NCBI GenBank assembly: GCA_017305715.1
Contig: JAFKKG010000009.1
Span: 405,648-469,647 of the forward strand
Length of the DNA: 64,000 nucleotides
Source: Hyphomicrobiales bacterium
GTDB taxonomy: Bacteria; Pseudomonadota; Alphaproteobacteria; Rhizobiales; Xanthobacteraceae
Direction: 5' to 3'
The notes under the pieces are model-generated. The model made no database searches. It saw nothing but the letters and a program-made list of their open reading frames with translations, and was not told the DNA's origin. Shown piece by piece: positions 16,595-26,854 of this stretch. Position 1 is the stretch's first letter. The number at the start of each line of letters is the position of its first letter. The position numbers and the translations under genes are program-made.

Positions 16595-16685
16595 TGCGCG
16601 GTCCGCGCCCGAAGCTTGTACCGGGCTGCCGCCGGCGCTAGCTTTTGCAAAACCTGAAAGCCCGAACAAAGCCAGGGAGGTCACG

Positions 16686-17066
16686 ATGCGCGCTGCGCCG
16701 TTGCTGTTTGGATTGGTTCTGCTCGCGACGCCCGCGCATGCCGCGCCCCGCTCGGAATATGTGACAATGGTGCTGCAGGCGTTCGCGGCCAAGGTGGAAT
16801 GTCCCGGCACGGATGTCGTCTATCAGGATCTGGTGCAGAAAGCGCAGGAGATGCAGCTGCCGGATGGCACCACCGAACAAGTGCGAAAGGCCATCGCCTT
16901 CATGCATACCGGCGGAAAAATGGGCGAGCGCGCGGACGACGGGGTGATGCGGGAAGTCGCCGTCGCGACAAAGACGACCGACCTCGATCAGAAGCGTTTG
17001 GGCATGACGACCTGGTGCGAGACCCAGAAGAGCAGGCTCGCCGGCTTCATACGCGCCAAGAACTAG
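16686..17066 (+). CDS. Exported hypothetical protein, 126 aa
   Basis: ATG 16686 follows AGGGAGGTCACG. A clear signal peptide (MRAAPLLFGLVLLATPAHA, cleavage after AHA at about 19-20) leads to an ~106-residue mature protein with two cysteines (VECPG, TWCETQ). They could form a disulfide in the periplasm. The helical body (QVRKAIAFMHTGGKMGERAD) has no recognisable family. Single-gene unit. Confidence 0.7.
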   Translation: MRAAPLLFGLVLLATPAHAAPRSEYVTMVLQAFAAKVECPGTDVVYQDLVQKAQEMQLPDGTTEQVRKAIAFMHTGGKMGERADDGVMREVAVATKTTDLDQKRLGMTTWCETQKSRLAGFIRAKN

Positions 17067-17120
17067 CGCCGAGCTCGCAAGACGTGGGGGTGTCCCGATA
17101 CGCGCTCGCTCGCCGACACC

Positions 17121-17134
17121 GCTTGAGCTGGATC
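17121..17134. promoter_or_regulatory. FNR/FixK-type box
   Basis: TTGAGCTGGATCAA is a full TTGA-N6-TCAA dyad, the core recognised by FNR/FixK proteins. It is centred about 95 bp upstream of ATG 17223. A start of transcription about 41 bp downstream would leave a 5' leader near 55 nt, consistent with class II activation. Low-oxygen induction of the next gene is inferred. Confidence 0.55.
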
Positions 17135-17222
17135 AATTCGACAGATCACTTGTATTTGTAGACTATTCCAAGCAGCATGAAAACGGCCTATTCTGGTCGC
17201 CGACCATCTGCGGGAAAACTAC

Positions 17223-17645
17223 ATGCGAACCCGCGTCAGGAAATTCGCGCACGTACTGGAGCGCTTTGGCCTTGCGATGGCCGGCGCTGCGAGCGGGCTG
17301 TTTGTGGGCGCACTGGTCGGCAGCAGCGTTGCGCAGTTCACCACGCAGGCTTTCCTGCTTTTCATGATGCTCGGTGGCGCGATAGGATTTTATCTGGGCA
17401 TCGATACCCCGCAGCGTCCCTTCCACGCCAATTCGGACGGCCATTGGGACGGCAAGATCGATACGCCGGAATTGCTCAGCGCGGTCGGCACGTTCCTCGC
17501 CACCGGATCAGCCTTTGCTTCCGTCGGCGTGATCGTGCTCCGTCACGCGCCGCACCTCGCCTGGACCTGGATGATCATGGCAGGCTGGGTCCTGGGCATC
17601 ACCATGCAGATCATCGCCGGCGCGATTGCACGCTGGCGGGGATGA
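17223..17645 (+). CDS. Inner-membrane protein with four predicted segments, 140 aa
   Basis: Start ATG 17223 after GGGAAAACTAC. Hydrophobic segments lie at about residues 17-37 (LAMAGAASGLFVGALVGSSV), 40-58 (TTQAFLLFMMLGGAIGFYLG), 86-104 and 114-136. A soluble loop (DTPQRPFHANSDGHWDGKID) separates the two hairpins. No family recognised. The upstream FNR/FixK-type box suggests expression under oxygen limitation, and the neighbouring copper genes may be coincidental. Confidence 0.7.
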   Translation: MRTRVRKFAHVLERFGLAMAGAASGLFVGALVGSSVAQFTTQAFLLFMMLGGAIGFYLGIDTPQRPFHANSDGHWDGKIDTPELLSAVGTFLATGSAFASVGVIVLRHAPHLAWTWMIMAGWVLGITMQIIAGAIARWRG

Positions 17646-17657
17646 GATGGGTTCGCC

Positions 17658-17933
17658 CTATCGGTCGGACCGGCCGATGACGGCCATCAACTCCGATATC
17701 TTCCGACGCTGATCTGACTTGTCGCCGCTGGCAATCGCGTGCTCGACGCAATGCGAGACGTGATCCTTCAACACTTCTTCCTCGACGCGCCGGAGCGCGG
17801 CGCGAACGGCCGATATCTGCGTCACGATGTCGATGCAGTAGCGGTCCTCGTCCACCATCTTCGACAAACCGCGGACCTGGCCCTCGATGCGGCTCAGACG
17901 TTTTTGACAGGATGCCTTGATGTCTGTTCTCAT
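17658..17933 (-). CDS. csoR: CsoR-family copper-sensing repressor
   Basis: A 91-aa all-helical DUF156 protein. The Cu(I) ligands are present in the canonical spacing: Cys33 ([10 protein letters not shown]), His58 and Cys62 ([10 protein letters not shown]), the same intervals as C36-H61-C65 in CsoR. The N-terminus has [16 protein letters not shown], the conserved helix-1 signature. CsoR tetramers leave DNA when Cu(I) binds. The gene is divergent from the copper ATPase, with a TATACCC...GGGTATA operator between them. Start ATG 17933; an in-frame upstream start would overlap the operator. Confidence 0.92.
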   Translation of the reverse strand: MRTDIKASCQKRLSRIEGQVRGLSKMVDEDRYCIDIVTQISAVRAALRRVEEEVLKDHVSHCVEHAIASGDKSDQRRKISELMAVIGRSDR

Positions 17934-17941
17934 GCGGCCTA

Positions 17942-17960
17942 TATACCCCCATAGGGTATA
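17942..17960. promoter_or_regulatory. CsoR-type operator between csoR and copA
   Basis: TATACCC (17942-17948) and GGGTATA (17954-17960) are perfect inverted arms around CCATA. G/C-tract-containing ATACCC/GGGTAT dyads are the known recognition sequence of CsoR/RcnR-family repressors. Position 9 bp from csoR and 24 bp from copA fits joint repression. Confidence 0.82.
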
Positions 17961-17983
17961 CATTGCAAGGGACTGCATTGGTG

Positions 17984-20413
17984 ATGAGCCACAACGACAA
18001 GAAGCCGGAAAGCAAAGCCAATCCGGACCACGCGATCGCCAAATCCTGTTGCGGCGGCGGCCATGACCATCACGATCACGGCCACCATGATCACGGGCAC
18101 CACAGCCATCGCGATCACCACGCCCCTGCCAAAATGCTCGATCCCGTCTGCGGAATGACGGTCGATCCCGCCACCAGCAAGCATCGCTTCGACCACGGGG
18201 GCGAGGCCTTTCACTTCTGCTCGGCGGGCTGCAGAACGAAATTCGCCGCCGATCCGAGAAAGTATCTGGAGAAAACCGAGGCAAAGGAGGACGTGCCCGA
18301 AGGCACGATCTACACCTGCCCAATGCATCCCGAGATCCGGCAGGTCGGTCCCGGAAGCTGCCCGATCTGCGGCATGGCGCTGGAGCCGGATGTCGTCAGC
18401 CTCGACGCCCCGCCCAATCCTGAACTCGCCGATATGACGCGGCGCTTCTGGATCGGCCTTGCGCTGTCCGTGCCGGCGGTGGTGCTCGAAATGGGCGGAC
18501 ATCTCGTCGGCGGACACGGCCTGGTCGATCCGACGCTGTCGAACTGGATTCAACTGGTGTTCGCAACACCCGTGGTGATCTGGGCCGGCTGGCCCTTTTT
18601 CGTGCGCGGCTGGCAATCGCTGCTGACGCGCCATCTCAACATGTTCACGCTGATCGCGATCGGTACCGGCGTCGCCTATCTCTACAGCCTGGTCGGCACC
18701 ATCGCGCCCGGCGCTTTTCCGGCTAATTTCCGCGGCCACGGCGGTGCGGTCGCGGTCTATTTCGAATCCGCGGCCGTCATCACCGTTCTCGTATTGCTCG
18801 GCCAGGTGCTGGAACTGCGCGCCCGCGAGGCGACGTCCGGCGCCATCAAGGCGCTGCTGCAACTGGCGCCGAAGACCGCGCGGCGAGTTGGTGACGACGG
18901 CGCCGACCATGAAGTCGAGATCGACAGTCTCACGGTCGGCGACAGACTGCGCGTCCGCCCCGGCGAGAAAGTGCCGGTCGACGGTGTCATTCTCGAAGGC
19001 CGTTCGTCGCTCGATGAATCCCTGGTGACCGGTGAATCCATGCCGGTGACCAAGGAAGCCGGCGCCAAGGTGATCGCGGGCACGCTGAACCAGTCCGGCG
19101 GTTTCGTGATGCGCGCGGAAAAGGTCGGCCGCGACACGCTGTTGTCCCAGATCGTCCAGATGGTCGCGGACGCGCAGCGCTCGCGTGCGCCGATCCAGCG
19201 GCTGGCCGATCAGGTCGCCGGCTGGTTCGTTCCCGCCGTCATCGCGGTCGCGCTGATCGCCTTCGGCGTGTGGTCGTATGTCGGGCCGGAGCCGCGCATG
19301 GCCTTTGGCCTGGTTGCCGCCGTGAGCGTGCTGATCATCGCCTGTCCCTGCGCGCTCGGCCTGGCGACGCCGATGTCGATCATGGTCGGCGTCGGGCGCG
19401 GCGCGCAGGCCGGCGTGCTGATCAAGAATGCTGATGCCCTGGAGCGGATAGAAAGGGTCGATACGCTGGTGGTCGACAAAACAGGCACGCTCACCGAGGG
19501 CAAGCCAAAGGTTACGGCCATCATTGCCGCAGCGGGATTCGACGGAAACGAAATCCTGCGGCTCGCCGCCAGCGTGGAGCTGGCAAGCGAACATCCCCTC
19601 GCCGACGCCATCGTGCGATCGGCGAAAGAACGCATGCTTGAATTGGGCAAGGTCGAGGAATTCGACTTCCCGACCGGCAAGGGCGCGAGCGGCAAGGTCG
19701 ACGGCAAATTCGTTCTGCTCGGCAATTCCAGATTCATGACATCGCTTGGCGTCGATACAGGTCCGCTGGATTCCGATGCCGAGCGCATGCGCGCCGATGG
19801 CGCCACCGTCATCAACATCGCAATTGACGGCAAACCGGCCGGGCTGTTCGCCATCGCCGATCCGGTCAAGGCGTCCACGCCGGCGGCGCTGAAGGCGCTG
19901 GCCGAGGAAGGCGTCAAGGTCATCATGCTGACCGGCGACAACAAGACCACGGCCAATGCCGTCGCGCGGCAACTCGGAATCTCCGACGTCGAGGCTGACG
20001 TGCTTCCGGATCAAAAGAGCGCCGTCGTCGACAGGCTGCAGAAGGCCGGTCGGATCGTCGCCATGGCCGGGGATGGCGTGAACGACGCGCCGGCGCTGGC
20101 GGCGGCCGAGGTCGGCATCGCCATGGGAACCGGCACCGACGTGGCGATGGAAAGCGCCGGGATCACGCTTCTGAAGGGCGATCTCGGCGGCATCGTGCGC
20201 GCGCGAAAACTGTCGCAGGCTACCATGCGCAACATCCGGCAGAACCTGTTCTTCGCGTTCATCTACAATGCCGCCGGTGTCCCGATCGCCGCGGGTATCC
20301 TCTATCCCACTTTCGGTATTCTGCTCTCGCCGATCATCGCCGCGGCGGCGATGGCACTGTCGTCGGTCAGCGTCGTCGGGAACGCGCTGCGGCTCCGCGT
20401 CACGCGCCTGTGA
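17984..20413 (+). CDS. copA: Copper-transporting P1B-type ATPase with His-rich, YHS and HMBD N-terminus
   Basis: An 809-aa P1B ATPase (start ATG 17984; GTG 17981 or TTG 17978 are also possible after AAGGGA). The N-terminus has no CxxC heavy-metal domain. Instead it carries a His/Asp-rich stretch (residues 27-46), a YHS metal-binding domain (DPVCGMTV...FHFCSAGC, 51-97) and a heavy-metal-binding segment (YTCPMHPEI...CPICGM, 110-131). The core has TGES (349-352), the Cu-binding CPC (454-456), the phosphorylated Asp498 in DKTGT, and GDGVNDAPA. It exports Cu(I) from the cytoplasm and is controlled by CsoR. Confidence 0.93.
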   Translation: MSHNDKKPESKANPDHAIAKSCCGGGHDHHDHGHHDHGHHSHRDHHAPAKMLDPVCGMTVDPATSKHRFDHGGEAFHFCSAGCRTKFAADPRKYLEKTEAKEDVPEGTIYTCPMHPEIRQVGPGSCPICGMALEPDVVSLDAPPNPELADMTRRFWIGLALSVPAVVLEMGGHLVGGHGLVDPTLSNWIQLVFATPVVIWAGWPFFVRGWQSLLTRHLNMFTLIAIGTGVAYLYSLVGTIAPGAFPANFRGHGGAVAVYFESAAVITVLVLLGQVLELRAREATSGAIKALLQLAPKTARRVGDDGADHEVEIDSLTVGDRLRVRPGEKVPVDGVILEGRSSLDESLVTGESMPVTKEAGAKVIAGTLNQSGGFVMRAEKVGRDTLLSQIVQMVADAQRSRAPIQRLADQVAGWFVPAVIAVALIAFGVWSYVGPEPRMAFGLVAAVSVLIIACPCALGLATPMSIMVGVGRGAQAGVLIKNADALERIERVDTLVVDKTGTLTEGKPKVTAIIAAAGFDGNEILRLAASVELASEHPLADAIVRSAKERMLELGKVEEFDFPTGKGASGKVDGKFVLLGNSRFMTSLGVDTGPLDSDAERMRADGATVINIAIDGKPAGLFAIADPVKASTPAALKALAEEGVKVIMLTGDNKTTANAVARQLGISDVEADVLPDQKSAVVDRLQKAGRIVAMAGDGVNDAPALAAAEVGIAMGTGTDVAMESAGITLLKGDLGGIVRARKLSQATMRNIRQNLFFAFIYNAAGVPIAAGILYPTFGILLSPIIAAAAMALSSVSVVGNALRLRVTRL

Positions 20414-20529
20414 TCGGGCGGGCGCGATTTGGAGATCATTAATCACATCTGCCGGCGCGAAAGGTCCGTTCAAAAAAATTCCACAATGTCCGCTACGAAA
20501 AGAACTCCACTTCGAAAAGGAGGACTTTC

Positions 20530-20766
20530 ATGCGGTTGGGACAGGCGACCTTTGTGGCAACGATAGCCGCCCTGCTCGCGGCGGCGGTGCCCGGACTTGC
20601 CAAGAACGCTGAAACGCCGAAGACCAGTGAGCAGCCGGCTGCGGCATCCTGCCGTTCCTACCAGCAGGCCGCTGATAAATCGTGGATCGAACTTCCGTGC
20701 CAGGAGATCGGCGCCACCCCCTCGCACAAATCGTCGGCGCGAAAACCGGATAGCGAGGTCCGCTGA
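20530..20766 (+). CDS. Small exported protein downstream of copA, 78 aa
   Basis: ATG 20530 follows AAAAGGAGGACTTTC, a strong ribosome binding site. The signal peptide MRLGQATFVATIAALLAAAVPGLA is followed by a hydrophilic Lys/Glu/Ser-rich mature part with two cysteines (ASCRSYQQAADKSWIELPCQE). This is the kind of small periplasmic protein often found near metal-resistance genes; a metal-related role is inference from position, 116 bp behind copA. No family recognised. Confidence 0.65.
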   Translation: MRLGQATFVATIAALLAAAVPGLAKNAETPKTSEQPAAASCRSYQQAADKSWIELPCQEIGATPSHKSSARKPDSEVR

Positions 20767-20904
20767 GGGAACGCCGGTGGCTTCGTCCTTTGCGCGGGGA
20801 TGAGGTTGTCCCGCCGCGCCGCCCGTAGCGTAAACTTCAGATTAATGCACACCACTTAGGATAGAGGACGGCACTTCCCTTCCATCCTGAATGGCTCGCA
20901 CCCC

Positions 20905-22986
20905 ATGAAAATCGGCACCCTCCTGACCGCCGCCATCGTCTCGCTGTCCGCCGTCGGCGGTGGCCTTGCCGTGTATGTGGCGGTCGCGAAATACCAGACC
21001 ATGGACAGGGTTTCGGTCGCGCAGAGCCGGTTGGCGGTGGTCCGGGCCGTCGGCGAAATCCCGCGCTACATGAATCCCGAACGGGGTTTTGCCACCAACA
21101 TCCTGTACGGGCCGGCCGTGGTCGCCCCGACGATGCGATCGGAACTGGTCGAGAAGTACCGCAAGCAGACCGACGGTGCGCGCGAGCGGATGAACGCGAT
21201 CCGTAGCGACCTTTCCGCGCTCGACGATGGCATGGCCGTCGGCAGCGGCATTGACGCATTGAACGTGAAATTCGTCGCCCTGCGCGAGGCCATGGACAAG
21301 GCCATCGACGGCCCCGCCGATGCGCGCAAGGAGGCCGCCCGGAAGATCGTCGCCGACAATGCCGTGTTCAACACGGCGGTGACCGCCCTGCTCGACGAGC
21401 AGGTACGCCGGATGGCGCAGCTTGATGGCGACGCCTACCGGCAGGCCAGCTACGCCAACATCGCCTGGATGCTGCGCGACGTCGGCGGCCTCAACGCCAG
21501 CCTGCACAAGAATCTCGTCGGTTCCAACCGCGCGGCGACCGACGCCGAGAAGATGGAGCTAAGCCGTTCCCAGGGCCGTACCGACCAGATCCTCGTCTCG
21601 TTGCAGCAACTCCGCGGCAATCCCGCGACACCGGCCAATGTGTCGGCGGCGCTCGACAAGATGAACGAAGCCTATGTCGAACGCTTCGGCAAGGAGCTGA
21701 AGATGGTGAGGGATGGCGCCATCAGCGGCAAATACGAGCATAATGTCGACACCTATTACGCGGAATCGCAGCTCGGCCTCGCCGCCGTGATCGCGGTGCG
21801 CGATGCCTTTTACGAGAATGCCGAGCAGATCCTGGCTGCCGCCTATTCCTCGGCGCGTTTCAGTTTCATGATGGCGCTTGCGGGCCTGATCGCCGTCGTC
21901 GGCGCCAGCGCCGGCATGATCCTGATGGTCCGCCGCCGCGTCTGCAGGCCGATCGTCGATCTCACCGCGTCCATGACGCGGCTCGCCAGCGGCAACGTCT
22001 CCGACGTGATTGTTGGCGCCGAACGGGGCGACGAGATCGGCGCGATGGCGGCGGCCGTGGGCGTCTTCAAGGACAACATGATCGCGGCCGAACGGCTGTC
22101 GGCTGAAAAAGCCGCCGAGAACGACGTCAAGATGCGGCGTGTTCAGGTGCTTGACGAACTCACCCGGGCGTTCGAGGCCAAGGTCAGCGAGCTCGTCGGC
22201 GGGTTGTCGTCGGCCTCGTCGGTGATGGAAAACACGGCGCGCTCGATGTCTTCGACCGCGGAAGCCACCAACCGTCAGGCCGGTATCGTGGCCGCCGCCT
22301 CCGAGCAGACTTCGAGCAACGTCCAGACCGTTGCCAGCGCCACGGAAGAGCTCACCTCCTCGATTTCGGAGATCGGCCGCCAGGTCGCGCAATCCACCGA
22401 GATCGCCGCCCGCGCCGTCGACAATGCCCGCCGCACCGGCGACACCGCGCGCGCGCTGGCCGAAGGCGCGCAGAAGATCGGCGACGTCGTGACGCTGATC
22501 CAGACCATCGCGGCCCAAACCAACCTCCTGGCGCTCAACGCCACCATCGAGGCGGCGCGCGCCGGCGAAGCCGGCCGCGGCTTTGCGGTCGTCGCCTCCG
22601 AAGTCAAATCGCTGGCCGGCCAGACTGCGAAGGCGACCACCGAGATCTCTGAGCAGATCGCCGCCATTCAGGCCGCCAGTGACGAGACCGTGACCGCCAT
22701 TCAGAACGTCGCCAACGTCATTGCCGAGATCGACCAGATCGGCACGGCGATTGCCGCCGCCATCGAGGAACAGGGGTCGGCGACCAAGGAAATCTCCCGC
22801 AGCGTCCAGGAAGCCGCGCGCGGCACCCAGGAAGTCAACTCCAACATCTCCGGCGTGCAGCGGGCCGCCGACGAGACCGGTTCGGCCGCCACCCAGGTGC
22901 TGGGCGCGGCCGAGCAATTGTCGTCGCAGTCCAAGGACCTCGCCGGCCAGGTCAATCGCTTCCTCAGCGAGGTTCGGGCCGCGTAA
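20905..22986 (+). CDS. Methyl-accepting chemotaxis protein
   Basis: A 693-aa chemoreceptor. TM1 is near residues 7-29, a periplasmic sensing domain rich in helices follows, TM2 lies near 315-338 ([20 protein letters not shown]), then a HAMP domain ([20 protein letters not shown]...[18 protein letters not shown]). The signalling domain carries the conserved hairpin tip region [33 protein letters not shown] (shortened here in the family sense) with TAKATTEI. The ligand is unknown. It would couple to CheA/CheW, which are not in this window. No Shine-Dalgarno was visible before ATG 20905. Confidence 0.92.
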   Translation: MKIGTLLTAAIVSLSAVGGGLAVYVAVAKYQTMDRVSVAQSRLAVVRAVGEIPRYMNPERGFATNILYGPAVVAPTMRSELVEKYRKQTDGARERMNAIRSDLSALDDGMAVGSGIDALNVKFVALREAMDKAIDGPADARKEAARKIVADNAVFNTAVTALLDEQVRRMAQLDGDAYRQASYANIAWMLRDVGGLNASLHKNLVGSNRAATDAEKMELSRSQGRTDQILVSLQQLRGNPATPANVSAALDKMNEAYVERFGKELKMVRDGAISGKYEHNVDTYYAESQLGLAAVIAVRDAFYENAEQILAAAYSSARFSFMMALAGLIAVVGASAGMILMVRRRVCRPIVDLTASMTRLASGNVSDVIVGAERGDEIGAMAAAVGVFKDNMIAAERLSAEKAAENDVKMRRVQVLDELTRAFEAKVSELVGGLSSASSVMENTARSMSSTAEATNRQAGIVAAASEQTSSNVQTVASATEELTSSISEIGRQVAQSTEIAARAVDNARRTGDTARALAEGAQKIGDVVTLIQTIAAQTNLLALNATIEAARAGEAGRGFAVVASEVKSLAGQTAKATTEISEQIAAIQAASDETVTAIQNVANVIAEIDQIGTAIAAAIEEQGSATKEISRSVQEAARGTQEVNSNISGVQRAADETGSAATQVLGAAEQLSSQSKDLAGQVNRFLSEVRAA

Positions 22987-23104
22987 TCAGGCGGCTGCGG
23001 CCGGCGCATGCTTGCCGGTCTGAACGGCCTCACACGGCCGTCGTCCTCCTGTGGTAGACGATGGTCACGGCACCGGGCCGCCAACTTCAGAACGAGCCGT
23101 CGTC

Positions 23105-23734
23105 ATGGATCAACTCGCGCCGCCGCGCCCAAAACTTGCCGAAACCGTCGTTGAACCCACCGTCAAATTGCGCGAAGTCAGCATCGGCGCCTGCTGCGAG
23201 GTGCTCGGCGATACCGCGATCGAATATGCCGAACTCGGCGACTATTCCTATCTCGGTCCGGGCTGCATGGTCGCGGATGCCAGGATCGGAAGATTCTGCG
23301 CGATCGCGGCGCAGGTGCGCATCGGCGCGCCGAACCATCCGCTCGACCGCCCGTCGCAGCATCGCTTCACCTATTGTCCCGAGTACTACTCGGCCGGCGC
23401 GCAGCGCGATCACACCTTTTTCCGGGACCGGCGGGCCGATCGCGTCGTGATCGGCAATGATGTCTGGATCGGTCACGCCGTCATCGTGGTGCCGGGCGTC
23501 ACGGTGGGCGACGGCGCCGTGCTGGCGGCCGGCGCCGTGGTTACCCGCGACGTGGCGCCCTACACCATCGTCGGCGGCGTGCCGGCAAAACGGATCAGGG
23601 AGCGCTTCAGCCGCGATATCGCCGCGCAGCTTGCCAGGATTGCGTGGTGGAATTGGCCTGCGGAAACCATCTTCCAGCGCCTTCCGGAATTCCAGTCCGG
23701 CGACGTCGCGGCATTTTGCGCGCGGTGGGGCTAA
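23105..23734 (+). CDS. Hexapeptide-repeat acyltransferase (CatB/phosphonate-type)
   Basis: A 209-aa left-handed beta-helix acyltransferase, probably starting at [15 protein letters not shown]. Hexad repeats run from about residue 22 ([17 protein letters not shown]) through the extended loop [17 protein letters not shown], and end with [20 protein letters not shown] and GGVPAKRI. Organisation and wording match the transferase family linked to phosphonate metabolism (phn_thr-fam) and xenobiotic acetyltransferases; His in the NHP loop is the presumed catalytic base. No other phn gene is nearby. Its stop overlaps the stop of the next convergent gene. Confidence 0.85.
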   Translation: MDQLAPPRPKLAETVVEPTVKLREVSIGACCEVLGDTAIEYAELGDYSYLGPGCMVADARIGRFCAIAAQVRIGAPNHPLDRPSQHRFTYCPEYYSAGAQRDHTFFRDRRADRVVIGNDVWIGHAVIVVPGVTVGDGAVLAAGAVVTRDVAPYTIVGGVPAKRIRERFSRDIAAQLARIAWWNWPAETIFQRLPEFQSGDVAAFCARWG

Positions 23735-24114
23735 TAAAAAAACGATGTCTCAAGCAACAAGCATCCTTCCGGACCGGCCTTGAAGGGCCCGTGTTTGGCG
23801 TGAGGCGGACGGCAGGCGAAGGCCGGCGCGTGGAACGCCTCGAAGCGATGGGGCGGCTCCTGCGAGGCCACGAGGAGCGTTCCCTGGATAACCACGACCT
23901 CCTCGTAAAATTCGTGCTCGCGCACGGCATCGATCTCGGCATTGGGCGCCCAGCGCGCGAGGCGATTGAGATGCCCCTTGCCGGCGGCTTCATCGAGCGA
24001 TCCGGCCAGCGTCTTGGCTTCGATACCGGGCGCGATGGTTTCCCAGCCTGACGAAAGATCGATGTTGAAGAACTCCCGGTGTTCCTTTCCGGTCCTCGGG
24101 TCGCGCTGATCCAT
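23731..24114 (-). CDS. Cupin-domain protein (ChrR-like)
   Basis: A 127-aa cupin. ATG 24114 has AGGA seven bases upstream; ATG 24120 two codons earlier is an alternative. The metal motif is in [19 protein letters not shown] and the second in [13 protein letters not shown]. It belongs to the ChrR-like cupins found in oxygenases and sensor domains. The body ([20 protein letters not shown]) has no other feature. It shares the four bases CTAA with the preceding convergent gene, so both stop codons overlap. Function unknown. Confidence 0.75.
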   Translation of the reverse strand: MDQRDPRTGKEHREFFNIDLSSGWETIAPGIEAKTLAGSLDEAAGKGHLNRLARWAPNAEIDAVREHEFYEEVVVIQGTLLVASQEPPHRFEAFHAPAFACRPPHAKHGPFKAGPEGCLLLETSFFY

Positions 24115-24186
24115 GGTCATGTCCTGTGTTGCAAATCCAACCGTCGAACCCAACATAGCGCACCAGTTCCTGTCAGGCTGCAAGCG

Positions 24187-25062
24187 CTAGTCCCGTTTAA
24201 AGCGATAGTCGAAGCGATTGCCGTCCGTTGTGATCAGGCCAACCGTCGGATTCGGGAAATGGACCGGCAGGATCAGCGTATCGGTGCCGGCGACGGAGGC
24301 AAAGAACGTCCGCCGCGATACCGCGGACTGCTTCGGATCCCAGTCGACGCCGGGCGACCAATCAGGCTCCCGGCACTGAATCGCATGGTGCATGAGGTCG
24401 CCGGCCACCACCGCGCGCTGCCCTTTCGAAAAGATATTGACGCAGCAATGGCAGGGCGAATGCCCAGGGGTCGGCGTCAGCGTGACGGTATCATCGAGCG
24501 CATAATCGTCGTCGACCAGCAGCGCCTGACCCGCTTCGACGACCGGCAGACAATTGTCGCGAAATGTCTTGCCCGGCCGCTCTCCGCCCTTGGCGTATTC
24601 GGCTTCCCACACCGCATATTCTTTTTTGTGGAATATGTATTTTGCGTTGGGGAATGTCGGCACCCAGCGCCCGTCGCGCAGAGTGGTGTTCCAGCCGGTG
24701 TGGTCGATGTGCAAATGGGTGCAGAATACGTAGTCCACTTGCTCGAAGCCGACGCCGAGCGCGAACAATTCGTTGCGCCAGCGCTCCTTGCCCGGGAAAT
24801 CGAACGGCGGCGGATGGCCCTTGTCCTCGCCCGTGCAGGTATCGACCAGGATGGTGTGGCGCGGCGTGCGGACCACGAATGTCTGGTAGGTGATGAACAT
24901 CTTGCCGGATGCCGCATCGAAGAATTCCGGCTCCATCGTTGGCAGATGTCGCTTGAAAACCGTGTCATCATAGGCCGGAAAGAAATCCTGCGGCCGCCGC
25001 CACGGACCCTCGCGCTCGATGACGGCATCGATGGTGATGTCGCCGATTCTCAGCTGCTTCAT
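24187..25062 (-). CDS. Metallo-beta-lactamase-fold hydrolase
   Basis: A 291-aa cytoplasmic MBL-fold enzyme. The dinuclear-zinc motif is THLHIDHTGW, with downstream ligands in TPTPGHSPCHCC, VVAGDLMHHAIQ and ILPVHFPNPTVG. The N-terminus MKQLRIGDITIDAVIEREGP and the sequence TFVVRTPRHTILVDTCTGED resemble quorum-lactonase/glyoxalase II-like hydrolases. Substrate unresolved. The gene lies 72 bp downstream of the ChrR-like cupin's start, same strand, and could be co-transcribed with it. Confidence 0.88.
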   Translation of the reverse strand: MKQLRIGDITIDAVIEREGPWRRPQDFFPAYDDTVFKRHLPTMEPEFFDAASGKMFITYQTFVVRTPRHTILVDTCTGEDKGHPPPFDFPGKERWRNELFALGVGFEQVDYVFCTHLHIDHTGWNTTLRDGRWVPTFPNAKYIFHKKEYAVWEAEYAKGGERPGKTFRDNCLPVVEAGQALLVDDDYALDDTVTLTPTPGHSPCHCCVNIFSKGQRAVVAGDLMHHAIQCREPDWSPGVDWDPKQSAVSRRTFFASVAGTDTLILPVHFPNPTVGLITTDGNRFDYRFKRD

Positions 25063-25152
25063 CGCTTCTCCCCGATCTTCTCGGTGAGCGTATCGGGCGG
25101 ATCGGCAAGCTTCAAGCAGTGGTCGGCGCGAGGACCCATGCGGTTTCGCGCT

Positions 25153-26775
25153 TCAACTGCGCAGGCCCGGCGCCTCGTGGCCGGTGCGCGCGACATATTC
25201 CGTATAGCCGCCGCCGAATTGGTGGATGCCTTCGGGCGTCAGTTCCAGCACGCGGTTGGAGAGCGCGGCCAGGAAATGGCGGTCATGCGAGACGAACAGC
25301 ATGGTGCCCTCGAATTCGGAGAGCGCGTTGATCAGCATCTCCTTGGTCGCCAGATCCAGATGGTTGGTGGGCTCGTCAAGCACCAGGAAATTCGGCGGGT
25401 CGAACAGCATCTGCGCCATCACCAGCCGCGCCTTCTCGCCGCCCGACAATACCCGGCATTTCTTCTCGACATCGTCGCCGGAAAATCCGAAGCAGCCGGC
25501 GAGCGCCCGCAAGGAGCCCTGTCCGGCCTGCGGAAAGCAATCTTCCAGCCACTGGAACACGGTGCGTTCGCCGTCGAGCAGGTCCATCGCGTGCTGCGCG
25601 AAATAGCCCATCTTGACGCTGCCGCCGATCGCAACCGTGCCGTCATCGGGCTCGGTCGAGCCGGCCACCAGCTTCAGCAGCGTCGACTTGCCGGCGCCGT
25701 TGACGCCCATCACGCACCAGCGTTCACGGCGGCGGATCATGAAATCGAGCCCTTGATAGATGGTGCGGCTGCCATAACCCTTGTGGACGTTCTTCAGGCT
25801 GACGACGTCCTCGCCGGAGCGTGGCGCCGGCAGGAAGTCGAACGCCACGGTCTGGCGCCGCTTCGGCGGCTCCACGCGCTCGATCTTGTCGAGCTTCTTG
25901 ACCCGGCTCTGCACCTGGGCGGCGTGCGAGGCGCGCGCCTTGAAGCGCTCGATGAATTTGATCTCCTTGGCCAGCATCGCCTGCTGGCGCTCGAACTGGG
26001 CCTGCTGCTGTTTCTCGTTGAGCGCGCGCTGCTGTTCGTAGAATTCGTAATTGCCGGAAAAGGTCGTCAGCGTGCCGCCGTCGATCTCGACCACCTTGTT
26101 GATGATGCGGTTGATGAACTCGCGGTCATGCGAGGTCATCAACAGCGCGCCTTCGTAGCCGCGCAAAAACTGCTCGAGCCAGATCAGGCTTTCCAGATCG
26201 AGATGGTTGCTCGGCTCGTCCAGCAGCATCACGTCCGGACGCATCAGCAGGATGCGCGCCAACGCCACGCGCATTTTCCAGCCGCCGGACAGCGCGCCGA
26301 CGTCGCCGTCCATCATCTCCTGGCTGAAGCCGAGGCCCGACAGCGCCTCGCGCGCCCGGCCGTCGAGCGCATAGCCGTCGAGTTCCTCGAAGCGGTGCTG
26401 CACCTCGCCATATTGGGCGATAATGTCGTCCATCCTGTCCGCCTGGTCGGGGTCGGCCATCGCCGCTTCAAGCGCCCTGAGTTCGGCAGCCACGATGCTG
26501 ACGGGTCCGGCGCCGTCCATCACCTCCGCGACCGCGCTGCGGCCCGCCATCTCGCCGACATCCTGGCTGAAATAGCCGATGGTGATGCCGCGATCGAGCG
26601 ACACCTGCCCCTCGTCGGGCAGCTCTTGCCCCGAGATCATCCGGAACAGTGTGGTTTTGCCGGCCCCATTCGGCCCGACAAGCCCAATCTTTTCTCCCTT
26701 TTGCAGGGCTGCGGACGCTTCGATGAAGAGGATCTGGTGGCCGACTTGCTTACTGACGTTATCGAGACGGATCAT
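25153..26775 (-). CDS. ABC-F family ATPase (ribosome-associated)
   Basis: A 540-aa soluble protein with two ABC cassettes and no membrane segments. Walker A motifs are GPNGAGKT (about 35-42) and GVNGAGKS (second half); signature motifs are LSGGW and LSGGEK; Walker B is followed by DEPSNHLD and DEPTNHLD. The linker helix between cassettes (YEQQRALNEKQQQAQFERQQ...) is the P-site tRNA interaction motif of ABC-F proteins. Such proteins act on the ribosome, for example EttA, Uup, YbiT, or as resistance factors. Sequence-based subtype is not settled. Confidence 0.92.
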   Translation of the reverse strand: MIRLDNVSKQVGHQILFIEASAALQKGEKIGLVGPNGAGKTTLFRMISGQELPDEGQVSLDRGITIGYFSQDVGEMAGRSAVAEVMDGAGPVSIVAAELRALEAAMADPDQADRMDDIIAQYGEVQHRFEELDGYALDGRAREALSGLGFSQEMMDGDVGALSGGWKMRVALARILLMRPDVMLLDEPSNHLDLESLIWLEQFLRGYEGALLMTSHDREFINRIINKVVEIDGGTLTTFSGNYEFYEQQRALNEKQQQAQFERQQAMLAKEIKFIERFKARASHAAQVQSRVKKLDKIERVEPPKRRQTVAFDFLPAPRSGEDVVSLKNVHKGYGSRTIYQGLDFMIRRRERWCVMGVNGAGKSTLLKLVAGSTEPDDGTVAIGGSVKMGYFAQHAMDLLDGERTVFQWLEDCFPQAGQGSLRALAGCFGFSGDDVEKKCRVLSGGEKARLVMAQMLFDPPNFLVLDEPTNHLDLATKEMLINALSEFEGTMLFVSHDRHFLAALSNRVLELTPEGIHQFGGGYTEYVARTGHEAPGLRS

Positions 26776-26854
26776 TGGGGCCTGAACAATGGAAATTGCT
26801 GGCCGCTCTTATTCCATGTGGCGCGCAGGGGAAAGCCTATTCCGGGCTATACCG

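Noticed and set aside
17939-20473. 844-codon minus-strand frame opposite copA
   Set aside because: Pure antisense to the P-type ATPase; its His/Asp/Arg-rich text is the complement of copA codons.
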